Below are positions 41,504-50,252 of a stretch of 64,000 nucleotides of DNA, piece after piece. Position 1 is the first letter of the stretch. Every line of letters starts with the position of its first letter. The notes beneath the pieces were generated by a model. The model saw nothing but the letters and a program-made list of their open reading frames with translations. It searched no databases and was not told where the DNA came from. This DNA is from Paenibacillus sp. GP183 (GTDB taxonomy: Bacteria; Bacillota; Bacilli; Paenibacillales; NBRC-103111). Both the position numbers and the translations under genes were made by a program. The stretch is from contig NZ_FNSW01000001.1 of NCBI RefSeq assembly GCF_900104695.1, forward strand, positions 4,148,001 through 4,212,000, given 5' to 3'.

Positions 41504-42280
41504 ATGCACCTGGATGTCCGCAAAAACTTTGAAGAAAAAGTTTCTTATGTTGCTCGAAGTATCAATGGTATGACGGTCGATGATCAAATCAGCTTCCTAT
41601 CCGTTGATTGCGGCTTGCCGAGTGATACGTTTAACGTGATTGTAATCAGAGATATGTCCGTATCGGCCCAGATGCTGGCGAGCGTTGACCGATTTACCAC
41701 CAAAGGCTTTCCGTTAGCTGTATGGTACTGGGAGAGCGACTTTGATAGAGCAGGCATAGCAACGCTCATCCAGCATAGACTGGCACATACCGAAACCCAT
41801 ACCGCCATGTATGGAGACCTCTCTCAGATACAGATGGCCTCTCTTCATGTTGAGGGTTTAGAGATCAAGCAAGCCACGACGGCCAGTGACCTGCTTCATT
41901 TCTGGGAGGTGATAGCTGCTCTTCTCGGAGACTCAAGTGAGGGACGCCAGGTGTTTGCGTACTTTCAAGAGCTGTGCACATACCCGCTCAGTATGTTTCC
42001 TGCCATGCGTTACTATCTTGGAACGTTTCATGGCAAAGTCGTTGCCATCGGGACGCTGTTTGTTGGCACCCAGACCGTTGGGATCTATGATATTGTTACC
42101 CACAACGATTACCGCAGGAGAGGCATTGGCAGTGCCATGTTCCAGCGCCTGCTGAAGGATGCCTGTGCCGAGAACCGCCGCTTCTGTGTGCTGCAAGCTT
42201 CAAAAGATGGCCTTGGAATCTATTTGAAGGCTGGTTTCAGCGTTACTGGTGATGTCCTTACGTTTGACGCAAAGATATAG
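41504..42280 (+). CDS. GNAT-family N-acetyltransferase
   Basis: This protein of about 258 residues has a C-terminal acetyl-CoA-binding GNAT core (VGIYDIVTHNDYRRRGIGSAMFQRLLKDA, motif A with RRRGIG) and an N-terminal half that looks like a degenerate second GNAT fold. AAAGGAG precedes the ATG at 41504; the longer frame from 41480 is not supported. It stops 14 bases before the convergent ilvE gene. Substrate unknown. Confidence 0.82.
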   Translation: MHLDVRKNFEEKVSYVARSINGMTVDDQISFLSVDCGLPSDTFNVIVIRDMSVSAQMLASVDRFTTKGFPLAVWYWESDFDRAGIATLIQHRLAHTETHTAMYGDLSQIQMASLHVEGLEIKQATTASDLLHFWEVIAALLGDSSEGRQVFAYFQELCTYPLSMFPAMRYYLGTFHGKVVAIGTLFVGTQTVGIYDIVTHNDYRRRGIGSAMFQRLLKDACAENRRFCVLQASKDGLGIYLKAGFSVTGDVLTFDAKI

Positions 42281-42293
42281 AATGAAATTAAGT

Positions 42294-43376
42294 TTATTTG
42301 ACTCTAACTTCTACCATCCAACCAAACGGATCTGGCATCGTTCCCTTTTGTATACCAGACAAAGCTTCGTAAAGCCTTTGCGAGAGTTCGCCAGTCCGAC
42401 CATTTTTTATCACAAGCTTTTCATCACACCAGTTGAGTTCACCAATCGGGGAAATAACGGCCGCCGTACCTGTACCAAATGCTTCCTCTAAAAAACCGTC
42501 TTTACCAGCTTCATACAATTCCTCAATTGAAATGGTCCTCTCTTCAATCGAGATGTTCCAATGCTTTAACAGTTGAATAATGGAATTCCGTGTTATACCG
42601 TCTAAGATACTTCCATTTAAGGACGGAGTATGAACAGTCCCATTGATTTTGAAAAATACGTTCATGCTGCCGACCTCTTCGATATATTTTCTATGAACGC
42701 CATCCAGCCATAAGACTTGGGTATAACCTTTCTCTTTGGCACTTTCTTGTGACTTTAGAGCCGCCGCATAATTTCCAGCTGTCTTGGCTTCGCCAACTCC
42801 CCCAATGACTGCACGAACATACTCCGGTTCCACAAAGATCTTAACCGGGTTCACACCCTCAGGGTAATATGCTCCAACTGGCGACATAATGATTATGAAC
42901 TGATAATTTGTGGAAGGTGATAAGCCTAATGCAGGTTGAGTAGCAAAAACAAAAGGACGTATATACAGAGAAGTCCCAGGTTCAGTCGGAATCCAATCCT
43001 GATCGACGGAAATCAATTGTTTCAACGCATCAAAGAAGACACTCTCATCTAACTGAGGAATATTCAAACGATCATTGGAACGGTTTAATCTTTCTATGTT
43101 TTTTTGCGGTCTGAATAGAAGGATTCGTCCATCCTCAGTTTTGTAAGCTTTTAATCCTTCAAAAATGGATTGTCCATAATGAAATATTTTGGCTGCAGGG
43201 TCTAAGACAATGGGTTGATAAGGCACAATACGAGGTTGATGCCATCCCTTTTCAAAAGCGTAATCAATTATATACATATGATCCGTAAAATAAACCCCGA
43301 ATCCAAGCTGGTCTTGAGGTGGCTTTATTTTCTTAGTTAAACTTTCCTCAAATTTTATTCCCAAAGGTTGAACCAT
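42294..43376 (-). CDS. ilvE: Branched-chain amino acid aminotransferase
   Basis: This class IV PLP aminotransferase of about 360 residues interconverts Leu, Ile and Val with their 2-oxo acids. It shows FHYGQSIFEGLKAYKTEDGRILLFRPQKNIERLNRS, LYIRPF, TAGNYAAALKSQESAKEKGYTQVLWLDG with the PLP Lys, and EEAFGTGTAAVISPIG. AAGGAGAG abuts the first ATG (43385), so the ATG at 43376 is likelier. It is divergent from a LysR regulator that may control it. Confidence 0.95.
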   Translation of the reverse strand: MVQPLGIKFEESLTKKIKPPQDQLGFGVYFTDHMYIIDYAFEKGWHQPRIVPYQPIVLDPAAKIFHYGQSIFEGLKAYKTEDGRILLFRPQKNIERLNRSNDRLNIPQLDESVFFDALKQLISVDQDWIPTEPGTSLYIRPFVFATQPALGLSPSTNYQFIIIMSPVGAYYPEGVNPVKIFVEPEYVRAVIGGVGEAKTAGNYAAALKSQESAKEKGYTQVLWLDGVHRKYIEEVGSMNVFFKINGTVHTPSLNGSILDGITRNSIIQLLKHWNISIEERTISIEELYEAGKDGFLEEAFGTGTAAVISPIGELNWCDEKLVIKNGRTGELSQRLYEALSGIQKGTMPDPFGWMVEVRVK

Positions 43377-43498
43377 CCTGAACATCTCTCCTTAGTTTCA
43401 ATTTATCGATAGTTGTATAATACCATCTCATAGAATATATTTAAAATATCTATTTTATTTATAGTTCATACTTTTTAGGTATGATGAAAGAGAGTGTT

Positions 43499-44395
43499 AT
43501 GGACATACGTCAGTTAAAGTATTTTTTAGCAATAGCACATGAAGGGCAAGTCACACGTGCCGCTAAGTTGCTTAATATGGAACAACCGCCATTAAGCCGA
43601 CAGCTCAAACTTATGGAAGAGGAGCTCGGGGTGAGGTTATTTGATCGAAACAGAATGCGTTTAAAGCTTACAGCTGCTGGGGAGCTGCTTATGCAGAAGG
43701 CAGAAAGGCTGCTTAATCAACTAGACGAAACGATAAAAGAGGTCAAAGAATTAGAAGAAGGTGTTCGAGGAGTTCTATCCATCGGTTCGGTTGTATCATG
43801 TATTTCACTCATACCGAAGCAAATTGAGCTATTCAGGGGAAATTATCCCCAAGTTACTTTTAAAATTTCAGAAGGTGATCATTTTTATTTAGGGGAAAAG
43901 CTAGTGAAGAGAGAAATTGAACTAGTCATAGCTAGACTGCCTTTTGAGGCTCAAACACATCTTCAGCAATACTCCATTCTGCCTTTAGCTTCGGACCCAT
44001 TTGTAGCCGTAATTCCAAGCTCATGGACTCAGAATTCTGAAGACCAGACGATTAGCATGAGAGAATTAGCCAGTTTTCCTTTCTTAACATTAAAGACGGA
44101 TAAGACAACACGGATGCACGAGCAGGTTGTGAACGAATTCAAAAGCCATGGGTTAGAGCCTAATGTTATTTGCGAATGTTCTAGCGTAGCCATCATTATG
44201 TCACTTATTGCTCAGGGGATTGCCGCTACCGTGTTTCCTAAATCGGTCATGTCTTCTTTTCCGACTACTATTTTTAAGATGCTCAGTATTCAAGATGCAG
44301 ACTTTCAATCAGAAGTCGGTATCCTGTGGTTGAAGGATCGGTATTTGTCTAAAAGTGCCCAGCATTTCATAGAAAGTTTTCGAACTGTTCAGTAA
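43499..44395 (+). CDS. LysR-family transcriptional regulator
   Basis: This protein of about 298 residues has an N-terminal winged HTH (MDIRQLKYFLAIAHEGQVTRAAKLLNMEQPPLSRQLKLMEEELGVRLFDRN) and the periplasmic-binding-type effector domain. It resembles the CcpC/AlsR branch by its PPLSRQLKLMEEELG segment. The start at 43499 follows AAAGAGAG; the upstream ATG at 43481 lacks a site. It is divergent from ilvE with 122 bases between, where its operator should lie. Coinducer unknown. Confidence 0.9.
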   Translation: MDIRQLKYFLAIAHEGQVTRAAKLLNMEQPPLSRQLKLMEEELGVRLFDRNRMRLKLTAAGELLMQKAERLLNQLDETIKEVKELEEGVRGVLSIGSVVSCISLIPKQIELFRGNYPQVTFKISEGDHFYLGEKLVKREIELVIARLPFEAQTHLQQYSILPLASDPFVAVIPSSWTQNSEDQTISMRELASFPFLTLKTDKTTRMHEQVVNEFKSHGLEPNVICECSSVAIIMSLIAQGIAATVFPKSVMSSFPTTIFKMLSIQDADFQSEVGILWLKDRYLSKSAQHFIESFRTVQ

Positions 44396-44545
44396 ACAAG
44401 AAAGTACTTTTTGTAAAAGTAAGATTTGAGATGACTGTGGTAAATGAGGGCTACTGAGACTCCAGATTTCATACGTTAAAAGATGCTTTTTGTGATATTA
44501 TTATCTGGCAATCAAAAATTCTTTCAGAAAAGAGAACCAAACGCG

Positions 44546-44857
44546 ATGATCAAAATAATCAGGTCGCAAGTGGAGGTCGAGCTACGGACCTTCGTCGGGG
44601 CGGACGCCTATATCCACAGCGAGGCGACTTCATTTGTCTTCGTCCGCAATTTCAAGGTCAAAGTGACTCACGCCTTTATAGCTGGGGAAGGTCCCTTTCG
44701 TGCCGCTCTCAGATTCGATGGGCATGGCTGGCTGCGGATGGAAGCGCTCACACATTATGAGGTAGATGAGAACGGTCGTCTGCTGCTCGCTGGATATGAC
44801 GACAGGGGGCGAATGAACGTTGCCCTTCATTTGGGAAAGGAGCCATTTCCAGAATGA
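44546..44857 (+). CDS. yojF: YojF-like (DUF1806) protein
   Basis: This protein of about 103 residues of the DUF1806 type (VELRTFVGADAYIHSEATSFVFVRNFKVKVTHAFIAGEGPFRAALRFDGHGWLRMEALTHYEVDENGRLLLAG, residues 9-85) overlaps the bshB2 start by four bases. The same yojF-bshB2 pairing occurs in Bacillus, and a role beside bacillithiol synthesis is likely though unproven. The start is set at 44546, where an AAAGAGAACC site stands; the frame extends to 44483 without one. Confidence 0.8.
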   Translation: MIKIIRSQVEVELRTFVGADAYIHSEATSFVFVRNFKVKVTHAFIAGEGPFRAALRFDGHGWLRMEALTHYEVDENGRLLLAGYDDRGRMNVALHLGKEPFPE

Positions 44858-45564
44858 ATACAATCGATAAAGCCCCATTGCGAAAGCTTCTGGCGGTGTT
44901 TGCACACCCTGACGACGAGTCGTTTATTTGTGGAGGCACCCTCGCAAAATACGCCAGCGAAGGGGTCGACATTACGCTGGTGAGCGCCACGCGAGGCGAA
45001 ATGGGACGCCGAATGGGCAATCCATTCTACCTGAACCGGGAATCGTTGGCAGCCGCCCGCGAAATGGAGCTGCGGCAAGCCTGCGCAAGCCTGGGCGTCC
45101 GGCACCTCATTTTCTTGGATATTCGCGACAAGACGGTTGAGTTTACTGATGCGGATAGCTTGACAGCACGAATTGCGGATCTGATCCGCGAAATGGATCC
45201 CGACGTCGTTCTTACATTTCACGAAACACTGGGTGGACACCCGGATCATTGCGCAATCGGAAAAGCTACGATTGCCGCTTTTCAACGAATCAAACATAGG
45301 GGAGATTTATATTTCATTACTTTCGGCGACACGATGGTGCATCCGGAGCAGTACGGTTATACCCGAAAGGATGTTATCAAAATCGACGTGCATGCTCATC
45401 TGGAGGCGAAGCTGGCTGCATTTCGGGCTCACCGCTGCCAAACCGAAATCGATGAGTGGGTTTGGCTGCCCGACCAAGAGGCGTTGGCAAGATTCGGCGG
45501 ACATGAATATTTTTTGAAAGGGGATAAGGATGCTCCGAAGCAGGTTCTTCATGATTTGTTTTAG
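44854..45564 (+). CDS. bshB2: Bacillithiol biosynthesis deacetylase BshB2
   Basis: This 236-residue LmbE/PIG-L-type zinc deacetylase has AHPDDES (zinc ligands His and Asp, residues 18-24), VSATRGEMGRRMG and HPDHCAIG (third ligand His). It removes the acetyl group from GlcNAc-malate, the second step in making bacillithiol, the main thiol buffer of Bacillales. It overlaps yojF (ATGA). Of the two paralogues in Bacillus, the yojF association identifies this as bshB2. Confidence 0.9.
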   Translation: MNTIDKAPLRKLLAVFAHPDDESFICGGTLAKYASEGVDITLVSATRGEMGRRMGNPFYLNRESLAAAREMELRQACASLGVRHLIFLDIRDKTVEFTDADSLTARIADLIREMDPDVVLTFHETLGGHPDHCAIGKATIAAFQRIKHRGDLYFITFGDTMVHPEQYGYTRKDVIKIDVHAHLEAKLAAFRAHRCQTEIDEWVWLPDQEALARFGGHEYFLKGDKDAPKQVLHDLF

Positions 45565-45662
45565 CATCTCCCCGCAATATGCATCACTAGTCATTGGGAC
45601 GAATGAAGAAGACAGTTTTGTTCGGTATTTGATGCGAGAAGATAATTAACCAATTAAACTTT

Positions 45663-45908
45663 TATACCACAAGGCTGTCTGTTATTGTCATTGAATCAGA
45701 CTTAATTGATAATGTATTAGTACGTGATGGGAAAGTTACATGTATTATTGACTGGAGCGGTGGAGCGTTTGGCAACCCGAGATACGATGTATCTTTAGCA
45801 ATTCGTCCCAAGCCTAACGCTATTGAAACTGAATCGGAGATTATCACTTTCTTTGAAGGATACGGAATGACAGTAGAGCGTGGTGGTTACATGCTTCCTA
45901 TTTTATAG
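45663..45908 (+). pseudogene. Aminoglycoside-phosphotransferase-fold C-terminal relic
   Basis: The frame reads DLIDNVLVRDGKVTCIIDWSGG and continues NPRYDVSLAIRP, which is the catalytic-loop/DxD-region pattern of APH and ChoK-type kinases (HGDL-x-x-DNVLV). The catalytic HGD loop is altered to ESDL and the roughly 170 residues before it are missing. No start or RBS is present. It lies between bshB2 and the pentapeptide gene, the only content of that gap. Confidence 0.7.
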
Positions 45909-45949
45909 CAATAATATTGTTTGATACTAATGATTTGGAGTTGATGAAG

Positions 45950-46420
45950 ATGGAATTAAAAGTTGAACGTTTAGATTTTGAAATGGCGGACATTTCTGGG
46001 TCGAGGTTTCTGAAGGTTAAAGCTGAGGAATTAAATTTTGACAATGTCAATTTGGCAAAGACGCAAATTAATAATGCAAATATGAGTGGAATGGAATTAA
46101 ACGATGTGAATATGTCTGAGTTTAGAATTTCGGATGCAAATCTCTCAGGTGCTGAAATCAAAAATGCTAATTTTAGTCATGCTGTTATTGACCATGTTCA
46201 TTTATTTGGCACTGAATTTCGTAATGTTGTTCTCCCTATGGAAGGTGATGGTAATTACAATCCAAATGGCGTTTACAAACCAGTTAGCTTTATAAATTGT
46301 GACCTATCTAAGGGTCAATTAACAAACTGTAATTTAGCAAATATGGATATTCGCGATTGTGATATATCTGGATTGAAGATTAACGGGGTGTTAGTAGAAG
46401 ACTTAATAAATAATACATAA
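45950..46420 (+). CDS. Pentapeptide-repeat protein
   Basis: This protein of about 156 residues is built of A(D/N)LxX-type pentapeptides (LNFDNVNLAKTQINNANMSGMELNDVNMSEF, INDANLSGAEIKNANFSHA and later DLSKGQLTNCNLANMDIRDCDI), expected to form a right-handed quadrilateral beta helix. Such proteins bind partners such as gyrase (Qnr-like) or have unknown roles. GGAG lies nine bases from the ATG at 45950. It is AT-rich compared with its neighbours. It is not Qnr-length (about 215). Confidence 0.82.
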   Translation: MELKVERLDFEMADISGSRFLKVKAEELNFDNVNLAKTQINNANMSGMELNDVNMSEFRISDANLSGAEIKNANFSHAVIDHVHLFGTEFRNVVLPMEGDGNYNPNGVYKPVSFINCDLSKGQLTNCNLANMDIRDCDISGLKINGVLVEDLINNT

Positions 46421-46477
46421 TAAATCAGGAAATGAATCATTAATTATTCAACGGATTACAATAATGAAATTGAAGGA

Positions 46478-46535
46478 AGGGCTGCCCGGCGGTCCTTCGC
46501 TGTGCTAACGGACAGTTTAAAGCAATGAACCACAA
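46478..46535. repeat. Dispersed intergenic repeat, copy B
   Basis: GGGCTGCCCGGCGGTCCTTC, then GCTGTGCTAACGGACAGTTT. It shares the CCTTCGCT...GCTAACG...CAGTTT core with copy A at 37996. GCTAACGG-like words also follow genes at 48995 and 50137. Nothing else is recognisable between 46421 and 46700. Confidence 0.55.
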
Positions 46536-46712
46536 GCCTCTCACTTTATTAAGATATCGGGCAGTTATATTAAATAAGAGTTAAACAGGCGATTCAATAA
46601 TTAGAGTATTAAATTCCTAATTATGGTAGTGTAATTAAGAAATTCTGCGAGCTCTGAGCGGAACCAGGAGGATCTTATGATAGAATTAGTAAAATAGTAA
46701 AGGATGATGACC

Positions 46713-48242
46713 ATGACCAAAATCGACCAGCGTGAAGATTTGCAGACGATCGTACAACAGTTCAAAGAACTTGACGAGACGATGACACATTACTCCGATA
46801 TGCTCAGCCTGGCGGGTTGGGACCAGCAGGTCAAAGCACCGCCGAAAGGAAAAGCTTATTTCTCCAAGGTGCGCGGTACGCTGTCAACCGAGCTATTCCG
46901 TCTGGGAACATCTGATAAATTGGAGCGTTTGTTAAATGCGCTTTCAAAGCCGGATGCGCAGCAGCAGTTGGATGAACCGACCAAAGCTGCGGTTCGTGAG
47001 CATAAGCGGGGATTCGATAAAAACAAAAAGATTCCGGAGGCGCTACATAAAGAGTTTACGATTCATACCGCCAATGCACGGACGGTGTGGGAGGAAGCAC
47101 GGAAAGAGAATAACTTCGAGAAATTCCGTCCGACTCTCGAGCGAACGGTAGAGCTGATTCGCGAATACGCGGAGCTTTACGGATATGAGAAACATCCATA
47201 TGATGCACTGCTGGATAAATATGAGCCAGGTTTAACCGTTGAGCAACTGGATGGGATATTCGGCACCCTTCGCGAAAAGACGGTACAGCTGCTTGCGCGC
47301 ATCCGGAGCTCTTCAGATCAGCCCAGGGATGTTTTTGAAGGCACGTTTGACGTTGGCCAGCAGGAGAAATTCAACTTATTTCTACTCCCGTTATTGGGGT
47401 ACGATCTGGAAGCAGGACGATTGGATGTAACGGCTCATCCGTTCGCGTGCACGATTAATGTCGGAGATGTTCGCATTACAACCCGTTATTTCGATAACGA
47501 TCCAAAAGGTTCTCTGTTCGCGACGATTCATGAAGCGGGTCATGCCATCTACGAACAAGGCGTGAATCCGGATTATGAAGGATCGGTCATAAGTGGAGGC
47601 ATATCGCTGGGCATACACGAATCTCAATCCCGATTCTTAGAAAACATGGTCGGCCGCAGCGAGGCATTCTGGCAGCGTTATTTGGATGATTATAAGCACT
47701 TTTTCCCCGGCAAATTCGAAGATGTCTCGCTTCGCGACTTTTACCGTTCGGTTAATATCGTTTCGCCGTCATTTATCCGTGTGGAAGCCGATGAAGTTAC
47801 GTATAACCTACATATCATGCTCCGCTATGAACTCGAGAAGGGTCTGGTGGCCGGCACGCTCGAGGTCAAAGATTTACCGAAGCTGTGGAACGAAAAAATG
47901 CGGGAGTATCTGGGTATCGAACCTCCGACGGAAGATGTCGGTGTGCTCCAGGATGTTCATTGGTCTTATGGCGTTTTCGGCTATTTCCCGACGTATTCGT
48001 TGGGCAATCTGTATTCGGCACAAATTCGCAAAACGATTCTCAAGCAATTCCCGGACTTCTATGACAGGGTTCGCCGAGATGAATTTGGAACGATCCGCGA
48101 ATGGCTTCGGGAGCAGATTCACCAGCATGGCAGCGTCTATCTGCCATCGGATCTGATCAAACGGGTAACCGGCGAAGAGCTTAATCCAGATTATTTGGTG
48201 CAGTATTTAGAAGAAAAATATTCTGACGTCTACAGTTTGTAA
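46713..48242 (+). CDS. M32-family metallocarboxypeptidase
   Basis: This protein of about 509 residues releases C-terminal residues from peptides and is related to Thermus and Bacillus thermostable carboxypeptidase 1. Its zinc motif ATIHEAGHAIYEQG (HExxH) is followed by the third ligand Glu in GISLGIHESQSRFLENMVG; the C-terminal IRVEADEVTYNLHIMLRYELEK is a family signature. Three ATGs lie at 46704, 46707 and 46713; AAAGG is best spaced from the last. Cytoplasmic. It is followed by the terminator at 48307. Confidence 0.95.
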   Translation: MTKIDQREDLQTIVQQFKELDETMTHYSDMLSLAGWDQQVKAPPKGKAYFSKVRGTLSTELFRLGTSDKLERLLNALSKPDAQQQLDEPTKAAVREHKRGFDKNKKIPEALHKEFTIHTANARTVWEEARKENNFEKFRPTLERTVELIREYAELYGYEKHPYDALLDKYEPGLTVEQLDGIFGTLREKTVQLLARIRSSSDQPRDVFEGTFDVGQQEKFNLFLLPLLGYDLEAGRLDVTAHPFACTINVGDVRITTRYFDNDPKGSLFATIHEAGHAIYEQGVNPDYEGSVISGGISLGIHESQSRFLENMVGRSEAFWQRYLDDYKHFFPGKFEDVSLRDFYRSVNIVSPSFIRVEADEVTYNLHIMLRYELEKGLVAGTLEVKDLPKLWNEKMREYLGIEPPTEDVGVLQDVHWSYGVFGYFPTYSLGNLYSAQIRKTILKQFPDFYDRVRRDEFGTIREWLREQIHQHGSVYLPSDLIKRVTGEELNPDYLVQYLEEKYSDVYSL

Positions 48243-48306
48243 CGAGCCAAATACAATATGAACTGGTCAATTTTTGTAAACAGATAAATGAAAACTGAAC
48301 GCTAAG

Positions 48307-48340
48307 AGCACTCATTCCTATAGGGAATGGGTGCTTTGTT
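48307..48340 (+). terminator. Terminator after M32 carboxypeptidase
   Basis: AGCACTCATTCC and GGAATGGGTGCT arms around CTATA, with TTTG after. Confidence 0.8.
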
Positions 48341-48360
48341 GTTCAGTCGAGTACGTTCAT

Positions 48361-48498
48361 GATTGTGCTATTGGATATGATTTGGAACCAAGAGAAGTTC
48401 TTAAGAGAATACAGTATGAGCTTGGATCAAGTAAATTGACTTTGCTATTATTTATTCTGCTCTATACCTTGATGCTGATTTTAGTCTTATTTCTATAA
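48361..48498 (+). pseudogene. Possible gene remnant with C-terminal membrane helix
   Basis: The frame reads DCAIGYDLEPREVLKRIQY and then LTLLLFILLYTLMLILVLFL before the stop: a soluble charged part and one good transmembrane helix. No start with RBS exists, and the frame runs back into the terminator, so it is probably a fragment. The rest of the gap 48243-48615 holds only this and the terminator. Confidence 0.3.
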
Positions 48499-48615
48499 AG
48501 AGGTGTGAAGCTATATGAAACACGGTGTAGTTTAACCTTATATATTGACATGGGAACACTTGTTTTATAAAGTGGATATAAGTACCAAAATTTATATTGA
48601 ATGGTGGATGAGTCT

Positions 48616-48966
48616 ATGAGTCGCGTTATTGGTTTCGAAATCAGCAGTCAGGATGCTGCAACACATTCCAAATTCTATGCTGACGTATTCGGGTGGGAAA
48701 TTGGTGAGCCTAATTGGGGATATTACCCTGCTAAAACTGGTCCTTCCGATAAGACTGGCATCGATGGAGGTATAGCACAGGGGCCAGAACATTTCCCAGT
48801 TGGTGTCCGCTTGCAAATCCAAGTTGATTCAATTGATGAATCGATCACAAAGGCAGTTGAAAATGGCGGTAAGCTGATTCAGGACGTAATGGATTTCGGA
48901 AACTTCAAACTAGCTTTTATCATTGACCCAATGGGTATTCATTATGGACTCATAGAAAACAAATAA
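48616..48966 (+). CDS. VOC-family (glyoxalase-like) protein
   Basis: This protein of about 116 residues has the paired beta-alpha-beta-beta-beta VOC fold: IGFEISSQDAATHSKFYADVFGWEIGEPN, then VRLQIQVDSIDESITKAVENGGKLIQDVMDFGNFKLAFIIDPMGIHYGLIE. It resembles extradiol-dioxygenase-like or resistance-like VOC proteins; metal ligands cannot be assigned confidently. The start at 48616 follows GGTGGATGA; an ATG at 48601 is possible. It is closed by the hairpin at 49019. Confidence 0.82.
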   Translation: MSRVIGFEISSQDAATHSKFYADVFGWEIGEPNWGYYPAKTGPSDKTGIDGGIAQGPEHFPVGVRLQIQVDSIDESITKAVENGGKLIQDVMDFGNFKLAFIIDPMGIHYGLIENK

Positions 48967-49018
48967 TTAGTATATTTTTTGTAATTTTGGATTGTGCTAA
49001 CGGAATTGGAAAAATAAA

Positions 49019-49054
49019 AGATTAACAGGCACCTCCTCCGGTGTCTGTTAATCT
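49019..49054. terminator. Bidirectional terminator
   Basis: AGATTAACAG and CTGTTAATCT arms, with inner CAC and GTG. It lies between the convergent VOC and cupin genes. Confidence 0.85.
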
Positions 49055-49081
49055 ATGTAGCGACCCTATGATAGTGCAATA

Positions 49082-49458
49082 TTATATGGTTGGTAGAGGG
49101 TCGGTATTATATTTAGGCAACAATTCGTTAATAGCCTTTGGAGCAGGAACACCTGATTGAATTAATAACTCGGTTTCTTCAAAAAATTTAACCATTTGTG
49201 CATCTGTATGAAGAATAAGAATTCTTGCCTTTTTATCGCATGCATTGCGATATGTGTGGGCAACCCCGCTTGGAATTGTGACCACATCACCTGTGAAAGC
49301 GGTCACAACCTCCGCTTCAACTATGAACTCAATTTCTCCTTCTAGAATATAAAATAAAGCGTTTGACGTGTCAGTGAACCGTCTTCTTTCACCCAAATTT
49401 GATTGGGTCCCAAGTTGATAAATTTACCAGCATCTTGTCTTACTACGTTTGCTTTCAT
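49082..49458 (-). pseudogene. Cupin-domain protein, frameshifted and lacking metal motif 1
   Basis: A start with RBS at 49458 reads MKANVVRQDAGKFINLGPNQ-type cupin sequence up to WVKEDGS. The frame then shifts at about 49385 to give ALFYILEGEIEFIVEAEVV, GDVVTIPSGVAHTYRN (cupin motif 2 with His) and a helical end. The HxHx(3-4)E motif that normally precedes FYILEGE is missing, so about 30 residues are lost as well as the frame. It is divergent from the MarR gene, a usual pairing for a regulator and its target. Confidence 0.7.
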
Positions 49459-49578
49459 TACTCATCACCACTCCCTTGGTATCGTAAAATGGACAACTCA
49501 GATCACAAATGATAAGATAAGGTATCCTTACTACTATAATAAAGGTTCCTTACTAATTAGGCAAGAGGAGAATGGGTC

Positions 49579-50031
49579 TTGAAAACCATAAATGAAATGC
49601 GAACTGGTGCTTTGTTACGTAGTGCTTATCAAGAGGTAGCCAAAATCATTAATCAAAAGATGGAATCCGTCGGTTATGAGGATATTCGTACTACCCATAC
49701 GCCTGTATTGCAACCATTGTATTTTTCTGATTCAGGGCTTACAGCTACTGAATTGGCTGAGCGTTCTGGGATAACCAAACAATCGATGGGGGAACTTGTG
49801 AAATACCTTGAGCGGCAAGGTTATATCCATAGAGAGAAAAGCCAGAAAGATTTACGTGCATGGTTGATTGTTCTTACGCCTAAAGGCATCGAAATGATGA
49901 ATAAACTATATGGTATAGTAACTGAACTCGATGAGGAATTTGCGAAAAAATTTGGAGAGGAGAGCTTTTCAGATTTACGGGATAAACTGCTGAATTTTAT
50001 CCCAATTGTGCAGACAATAAACAAGAGGTAG
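49579..50031 (+). CDS. MarR-family transcriptional regulator
   Basis: This 150-residue protein has a winged HTH with the family core GLTATELAERSGITKQSMGELVKYLERQGYIHREKSQKDLRAWLIVLTPKGIEMM (recognition helix QSMGELVKYLE, wing SQKDLRA). It starts at a TTG with GGAGAAT upstream. It is divergent from the cupin relic, 120 bases away, and probably repressed it before the decay. Confidence 0.86.
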   Translation: MKTINEMRTGALLRSAYQEVAKIINQKMESVGYEDIRTTHTPVLQPLYFSDSGLTATELAERSGITKQSMGELVKYLERQGYIHREKSQKDLRAWLIVLTPKGIEMMNKLYGIVTELDEEFAKKFGEESFSDLRDKLLNFIPIVQTINKR

Positions 50032-50037
50032 GTAAGA

Positions 50038-50142
50038 TATTACGACCAAGCTCATTTCATACAAGAATTAAAAGCATTTTCAAGAATGACACCAAACCAA
50101 ATGCTATTAATGTCCGATTTTTCCAATACGAGACGCGTCTAA
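50038..50142 (+). pseudogene. AraC-family HTH C-terminal relic
   Basis: The frame reads YYDQAHFIQELKAFSRMTPNQ, which is the second half of the C-terminal AraC HTH (FYDQSHFIREFKxFxGxTPxQ) and ends at a stop soon after. The preceding 200-plus residues are absent. It touches the MarR stop, so the relic was placed there by a deletion. Confidence 0.6.
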
Positions 50143-50252
50143 CGGAGTAGGATAAGAACGTAAAACTATTTTGAAGGAGACGTATCCAATGGCTAAGTAA
50201 CTAACAGCAATCAATCTATATTCGGATCATCAAGAGGAGATCAGCTTTATGT

